Below are positions 46,891-52,765 of a stretch of 52,765 bases of DNA, one piece after another; within the stretch, counting starts at the first letter, position 1; the number at the start of each line of letters is the position of its first letter. Below the pieces are notes generated by a model. That model worked only from the letters and a program-made list of their open reading frames with translations, made no database searches and had not been told where the DNA came from. The stretch lies in contig JANTQF010000242.1 in NCBI GenBank assembly GCA_032988165.1, forward strand, positions 1 through 52,765, read 5' to 3'. The position numbers were made by a program, and so were the translations under genes. The stretch comes from Emmonsiellopsis sp. PD_33 (lineage: Eukaryota; Ascomycota; Eurotiomycetes; Onygenales; Ajellomycetaceae).

Positions 46891-47618
46891 TTAACGATGC
46901 CACCAACCAGCATCATTCGGAACATATCCACGACCATCCAACCGTACAATATCTTCCTTGCTCGCCGCAAAGAAGCCTGCCACCGGCTCCGCATTCTGGT
47001 GCGCCTCCAATCCATCCCATCCCGGCTCGCATATCTCTCCAGAATCCTCACTTCATTCTCGGCGCCCTCCCCAACAGCCCTGTGCACAAGAAACGTGTAC
47101 GTATCCGGCTCATTCGCTTCCACCCAGCCCGCCAATTCCTTGAGCCGCTGGAGAACTGTCTCCCGCTTCCCTGTAGCGGTGGCAATCTTCGTGTCCCAGA
47201 TCAGTCCGCACTCTTTCATATCGGTTGTTTTGTCTAAGAAGCCATGGATGGTTTCGTACATAGGCACATCGGGCGGAGTGGTTAGGATGCGAGACGCATT
47301 GGCCATCATCTTCGCTACAAATTCGGATTGAACATGGGTGATGAAGTCGTCGCGGGACTGGTAGGCTTCGTATGCCCATACAACCGTTGGCTTGGACCTC
47401 TTCTCGGCTCCGTGGATTTCAGATGTGCCGAAGTAATAGCTTACGCAGCCTGGTTCGCTGGCCGTGACATGTTCCCTTGTGTCTTTGGTGATCTTGACCC
47501 ACTGTTGAAGAGTTTAACTAGTTATCCAGCAATAAGCATGGAGAGAGGAAGCGAAACGAACCTCATCGTATTTTCCCGGCACCAAATTCACAATGATGAA
47601 AAGAGCAAAGTTCGACAT
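46891..47618 (-). pseudogene. ABM-type monooxygenase-like protein, frameshifted
   Basis: Two exons (47618-47562 and 47501 down). Exon 1 encodes MSNFALFIIVNLVPGKYDE. Exon 2 continues WVKITKDTREHVTASEPGCV, THVQSEFVAKMMA, and then a second ABM-like half (ETVLQRLKELAGWVEANEP, EVRILERYASRDG). At 47012-47021 the bases CCATC occur twice in tandem. Before the duplication the protein is in one frame. After it the family-like ending (LEAHQNAEPVAGFFAASKED ... WWHR) is in another, stopping at 46891. Removing five bases would join the two frames. As read, the first frame runs on to 46818 with an unrelated tail. ABM-domain proteins are small cofactor-free oxygenases or quinone-handling enzymes. Inactivation or an altered C-terminus is likely unless the assembly is wrong. 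Confidence 0.8.
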
Positions 47619-48664
47619 TTCTGCGAGTTGATGAGTTCGGTGATATTCGACTCTATCGATGAGAAGATCTAGTTACATTTTTGTTTTGATCTCAAGAAGA
47701 ATAACTTGAAGAATTAGTACTGACAGCAGAAACATTACACAAATAGTCATAACATGACCTGGGGCCATATGATATGATCTTGCAATGAGAAGAATGTGAA
47801 CAACTTCAAGAATACTGACAGCAGAAACATTACACAAATAGCGATAACATGACCAACCACCCAACGTCTTCCGGGACCATTGGATACGATCTTGAGACGA
47901 GAAAAATACGTAAATGTAGTCCTTCTCCTCTCTCATAAGTACCATCCGAGCCCCTGAGTACATATGCTCCCATACGGGCTATGAAGCGGAACAGTCCAAA
48001 TGATAAAACCCCCGCGATGTAACTTCCTCATTACCTAGCTTCGCCCAGGATGGTATGTTCTGTATCACTCGGATCTTAATTGTAAGCCTGCTGCGTCTAT
48101 ATCCCAAGAGATGTCCACCACAAGGCTTCAGTAGTCGACCATCGTCTTTGTGAGAAAATGTTTGTTGGGAAGGGAAAATGCAAGCCGGGATTGAAAAGGA
48201 ATAACTGAAACCTCCTTTATTACTGCTTGCCCCGAAGCCTCTGATCGTTCATGCGCGCTGGGGATCTATGTGATTCTCATAATAAGACATCCGTGTCGGT
48301 AGTTCGGCTTGTCTGTTGGTGGCGGAATATTGAACGGTTGTGCTTGTGTGGTCAATTGCAGCCGTCGGTAAAATATATCAATAGGTACCTTGTTATCCAA
48401 TTAATCTGTGGTGCTGATATCTGTCTGTGTTAGACGAACCGTCTTGAAACATTTAACATTGAAAAGGAGGTCTAATATCAGATGGGGGAGGGGACGTATC
48501 CTCTGTAGTCTCGAAATATTTCAGAAAGGAATAGGGTTGGAACAAGAGTGGAATGAATATCAGCGATACAAATAGCTGGAAATGTATGATAAATACATCA
48601 ATCAAGAGCTGGATTATCTCTTGGAGGGGTTAACAGAATTCCATGACACTGAGCAGAGAATTAT
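47619..48664. other. Intergenic with a duplicated segment
   Basis: Lies between the ABM gene's start and the BVMO gene's end. It holds the ABM promoter and two near-identical 41-base copies (47719-47759 and 47814-47854). A minus-strand frame (47673-47963) passing through both copies has no recognisable domain. Confidence 0.5.
47719..47854. repeat. 41-base direct repeat, two copies 95 bases apart
   Basis: Copies at 47719-47759 and 47814-47854 both begin ACTGACAGCAGAAACATTAC and differ at only two adjacent positions. Flanking bases (GATCTTG followed by GAGA-like sequence) are also loosely shared, so the original duplicated unit was probably about 95 bases. It lies upstream of the ABM gene. Confidence 0.8.
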
Positions 48665-51528
48665 TTAGTGTTGAATGTAGTAACCCAAATCTCCTTTGTC
48701 GACTTCCAATTGGGTGAATCCATTCCCTAGGAATTTCCAGCGATTCTAAAAAGGGGCCAAGTCAGTATACCTGTATACAAGGGTGTAGTAGCTTTATATA
48801 GAAACCAGAAAGTGCTAACCTTGCTGCGATATGTGATATTAAAATCCTCTCCACGAATATCTTGGATCATATCTTTCTGTAATGATGTTAGCATGCTAAA
48901 TTGGGACGCGGAGAAGGAATTACAGGGGATGAATTTACATAGTGCAAGATACTCCCTGGATAAAGCGCAGTGATTCGACCATCGACTCGACCGTTTTTGT
49001 ACCAACTCCTGATACGCATCCAAGTTTAGCACAACGAAGGAGTTATGTCGAAGTTATTTTAGATTCCAATTTGGCATACCTGCATCCACTAGCCCAAACG
49101 GTTCTCTTGAGAAACTCGTCCCCCCATACATTCCAATCATCCTGGACTTTTTGTTTGACATCAAAGGACCTGCCGAAAAACAAACACATCAGCAGTCGAT
49201 AGAGGCTTTTGCGTGAGCAGAACACTCACTTAATGTCTTCCCTTGCCATCTTGATCAGCCACTTAATAATGTAATTGGCTGTCCAATCAATCGCTGACGA
49301 TAGACTTCCATGTCCAACAGGCCCGGCAGGTCCATTGAAGAGAAAGTGATTGGGGTAGCCACTAACTGCAAGAGAAAAATATCCCTTTGCATCTTCAGCC
49401 CATTCTTCTCCTAACGATCGTCCCTCGAGCCCGATTTGTGCCCACCTGGGCTTAAATGAAACATCAAAGCCTGTTGCACATATTATCGCATCGTACTCGC
49501 GGTCTGTGCCATCAACCGTCCGGATGCCAGTTGGAGTAATAGTCAAGATGTTGTCATTGACCAGTTCTGCATTTGGCTGCGTAATTGCTTCCAGATAACC
49601 AATTCCGGGAGTAAGACGGCGGCCTTTTCAGAGTTAGCTGGTACCCCGAGGAACAAAATTCCGCAATTCGCTTACATCCAAGGCTCCAATCGGCAAATAA
49701 TTTATCTCCAACTTCCTGGTTACCCCCTAACAGGTTTAACATGAGCTCCCTCGATTCTTTCGTTGCATCCGCACTTGCACTTGAGCCTTCTATGAGCTTC
49801 TCGGTATGTTAGCATGTATGCATAGTAGTGAGATTGGTCGGAATTCATGGGCATACCGCCTCGAAGAAGTGATTGAAAGCATGCGCAAGGTTCTTCCGGT
49901 AAACTTTTAGCGCCTCTGGGTTGTTCCGAAACTTTTCTTTTTCTTCTTCCGTATCTTGTGGATTTAGTTAGCCTGGGGAAGTTGTAGTCAGTGCGGCGCA
50001 ATTGTCGAGAGGGAACCTACATGCGGGATTTTTCCCTGGGTCTTTCGATAAAGAATTGGCAAAAGGAGCTGAGATCCACTATGAAAGTGACAAAAAAGCA
50101 ATCAGTTGAACACGTAATAGTGTACATCGTCGGAATTTTTCGAAATAGCAGTCGCCGCTTACCGTTTTAGACCGGGCAAAATTTGTAACTCGAGCCGCAA
50201 CCTTTTGAATTTCGGGCACAATTTGAATTCCAGATGATCCGTTGCCAATTACGGCGACATTCTTCCCACAAAAATCATACTCATCTTTCCATCCAGCAGA
50301 ATGACAAATATGACCTTGGAAATCGTGTAGCCCAGGGATGTCCGGCCATGACCAATGACTATTGAGATATGTAAGCAGGGGATGGAGAGTTTGGCGACTG
50401 GAAGGAGAGAATCTTACTTGAGAACGCCAGACCCGTTGATGAGGACATCACACCAGTCATCAATGACAACCCCATTTTGCTCAATCCTGACGGCCCATTG
50501 ACCACTCTCGTTATTCCACATAGCCGATGTGACTGTCGAATTTAGTTGTACGTCACGATCTAGATTATGATCACGAGCTATATCCTTGAGATACTGCAGA
50601 ATCTCCGCCCCAGTTGCGTAGCTAAAAGGTATCAGAAGAACAATAGCAAGATGCAGGATATTGAGGGTACGTACAAATTGCTCCATTCGGGGTTTGGCAA
50701 ATCCAGTAAGGTGTATATATGCTATGAACATGGCCAATGAGAATACAGAATCGAAACATGTCGTGGGATCTTACCGCTGGAACATCACACATAACCTGGT
50801 ATCGTAGTGTGTAAGTAGAAGCTTGACCGTCAAGAGCCCGATGTACCTACCCCTGGATATTTGTTTTCGTACCACGTTCCCCCGATCTCGTCCTATGCAA
50901 GTTGTTACTTAAGCCCATGTGAATCCCGTGGCATTCCAATCTAACTCACGTTCTTTTCATAGAGCACATGGTCGACAATATCGTCTAATTTGAACGTTCT
51001 TTGGATTTTATTTGCCAATGTGAGGCCTAAATCTCGTCAATATCATGAACCGGAATGGCATGGCATAGTCATCTCTAAGCGAACCACTTTTTTGGCCACT
51101 TCTTTGGTGCTGCGAATGTAATTCCCCTTTTCCAAGGAAATACCCTTCTCACATGCTAGTGGGCAGGGACAGAATTTGGGATGAGCACCATCTTCATCCT
51201 CGTTTGGCAGAGCAATCGACCATTTCCGCAAAAATAAAACGTTGCGAAATCATTGGGCACGGCGAATGGGGAATATCGACTAACCGCTGAAGCCAGCCCC
51301 TATGCTGATAACTCGGATCTTTCTTGAGGGTTTCGACAGCACCTCTTCACGAATCGGGATCCAGTTGTGCGGGTTCGCGCCACTTGGAGGTTTCTGGTCT
51401 TCTAACTGCACCTGCTTATCACCGTCGACTGATGAATCAGGAGTGCCGATGCAGTTGGGCGCTCCAACAGCATCCGGTTCCTGGGGTGGTTGGGATGGCG
51501 AGGGGGGCAGGGGGGGAAGCGGCTCCAT
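48665..51528 (-). CDS. Flavin monooxygenase, Baeyer-Villiger type
   Basis: Fifteen exons: 51528-51285, 51026-50950, 50892-50851, 50795-50775, 50721-50675, 50621-50418, 50358-50163, 50078-50021, 49954-49857, 49799-49676, 49623-49230, 49169-49080, 49008-48939, 48876-48820 and 48745-48665. They total 1803 nt, 600 residues. A proline-rich N-tail precedes the FAD site (ISIGAGFSG, about residues 74-82). Next are GGTWYENKYPGVMCDVPA (BVMO second motif), the fingerprint FQGHICHSAGW, the NADPH site (VAVIGNGSSG), GCRRLTPG, ATGFD, and the C-terminal CRSWYKNGRVDGRITALYPG and NRWKFLGNG. Such enzymes insert oxygen next to a ketone or oxidise heteroatoms. The residue after the fingerprint tryptophan is Lys where BVMOs usually have Pro or Asp. 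Confidence 0.92.
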
Positions 51529-52765
51529 CGTCGCCTATTAGTCAGGCAAAAGCACGGCCCGGCGTCAAAGTAAGCTTAATTTAACCACACCCGTTTCTCT
51601 CGGCTGCGGAAACCTGGCATCAACGTCGCCGGAGAAAACAATATCAGGAAGAAACAAAGAATAACAAGAGCAGAAACGTCCACTCCTGGCTTGGATATGC
51701 GGTTTCTACTTGCTTAAAAGCCATTTCACGAGCATCTCCTATTTTATAGGAGCTGCCCCTAGCCTACGCTATGGGTGGTTATTGAGGTCCGGGTCGTCTA
51801 TGTCGGGCTTCGATGGCCGGGTCTCACCATCCTCGCTCCACGAGTTGAGCGATCCGGCAACCGTTAATAGGCCCATGCTGGTGGCATGGAAAGTTTAATG
51901 CTACATAGCTTTAAAACGTCCTGTTTTCGTCGTTCGAAGTCCGCATGTCTTGTTTGGCACTATTTGGCTCCCCTGCTGTTTGTTCCGGCTATTTTCGACT
52001 TGTCGTCAACCCATTGAGCAGCAAATTGGCCAGATATGACACGTTTTCTCTCTCTCTATAAAATTGCCGATTGAGAGGGCTGTTAGTTAAGTCCGGGTCC
52101 CCCGAAGATCCGGATGATGTTCGCAGTGTTCCACCATGGGCTTGGGTGCCCTTGTCATTCTAGTGCGCCGGCAGTGTGGGCTTATTGAGGCCTATTAATT
52201 GATTGATGCTCCTCCTATTTTATCCAATCACAGAACAAGGCCGTCATTCAACTATGAAATTATTTGCCGAGAGCCCCTCTCCTCCAAACGCATACCAGTC
52301 ATGGACAATGAACGCTAGTAGCCTCGCAACCAAAAGGTTCGAGCTCGCTTTCCACAAGACAGACAAAAAGCAAAGCGAGGGAGGATCTACACCGTTATGT
52401 GGCTTTCTGTTCAATGTGGCCGTTTGTTGGGCGATTTGCGGGCTGCTAGGCAGAGGTAACTCTCGGGTGGACTTATCGGATGCTTGCTCAAGAATTCGAT
52501 GTTCTCTGATGATTAAATTTAAGGTATCGGAACTATGCACGGGATTCCCAGGTCATGCATACCCTGCATAAGCATGTGCGGCCCGTGTGATGATTTTCTG
52601 GCAATGATGCATTGCTGGGTCCCAGAGACATGGATGTGCTTGACTGTTGGGCCATGTATTTCTTCGTTGAAGCAGTTCATGCATAACTGTAAGTATCGTT
52701 ATTCAGCTTCACTTTCAGGTTCCAGCCGGGTGGGGATAGCCGGAGCCCGCTCGAAAATAAGCCGG
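51529..52765. other. Right-hand end, no supported gene
   Basis: Upstream region of the BVMO gene to the window edge. Short frames at 51302-51584 are antisense to its first exon or in its leader, and a pair at 52203-52571 (plus) and 52244-52540 (minus) mirror each other without a domain. A CT-dinucleotide-like run occurs near 52050. The promoter of the BVMO should lie in the first part. Confidence 0.5.

Noticed and set aside
1..52765. CRISPR array, bacterial operon or phage system
   Set aside because: The spliced genes and eukaryotic families show this is a fungal nuclear sequence; no regular spacer-repeat pattern was seen.

Overview
This window is nuclear DNA of a filamentous ascomycete. The genes have short introns (mostly 50-90 bases) with GT/AG borders and CTAAC/CTGAC-like branch sites, and the gene set (EMC1, Tudor-SN, fungal Zn2Cys6 regulator, TRI12-type MFS, DUF2855, PNP/ankyrin NLR remnant) is typical of Pezizomycotina. 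Protein similarity as I remember it points to Eurotiomycetes (Aspergillus/Penicillium-like), but I cannot prove the genus from sequence alone.

Layout. (1) Positions 1-6857 form a very AT-rich block in which I saw no CpG. It carries the mutated corpse of a Helitron transposase on the minus strand (about 760-4770). Zinc-knuckle, Rep and PIF1-helicase motifs are still legible, riddled with TAA/TAG stops of the kind left by C-to-T repeat mutation. (2) From about 6858 the composition turns normal. After a gene-poor kilobase come an AVT-type amino-acid transporter (8128-9918, minus) and a short-chain dehydrogenase (11811-12873, minus). (3) 14606-19826, plus: an intronless secreted PL11 rhamnogalacturonan lyase, then EMC1. 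(4) 20812-23512: a decayed nucleoside-phosphorylase/ankyrin NLR-like gene that has lost its NACHT domain. (5) 24078-38891, all plus: a DUF2855 protein, a ten-exon TRI12-family MFS pump, Tudor-SN, a Sec14-like CRAL-TRIO protein and an AT-hook protein with an internal tandem repeat. (6) 39900-51528, all minus: cytochrome P450, Zn2Cys6 regulator, an antibiotic-biosynthesis-monooxygenase-like (ABM) gene broken by a 5-base duplication, and a 15-exon Baeyer-Villiger-type flavin monooxygenase. (7) 51529-52765: no gene recognised.

How they fit. EMC1, Tudor-SN, the CRAL-TRIO protein and the AT-hook protein look like conserved housekeeping genes. The accessory interest lies in the Helitron ruin, the PL11 enzyme, the NLR remnant, and the co-oriented P450-regulator-ABM-BVMO run, which looks like a small oxidative (catabolic or tailoring) cluster without a backbone synthase in view. 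All multi-exon models below were joined by hand. In each, the exon lengths sum to a multiple of three and the reading frame stays open across every junction I translated.
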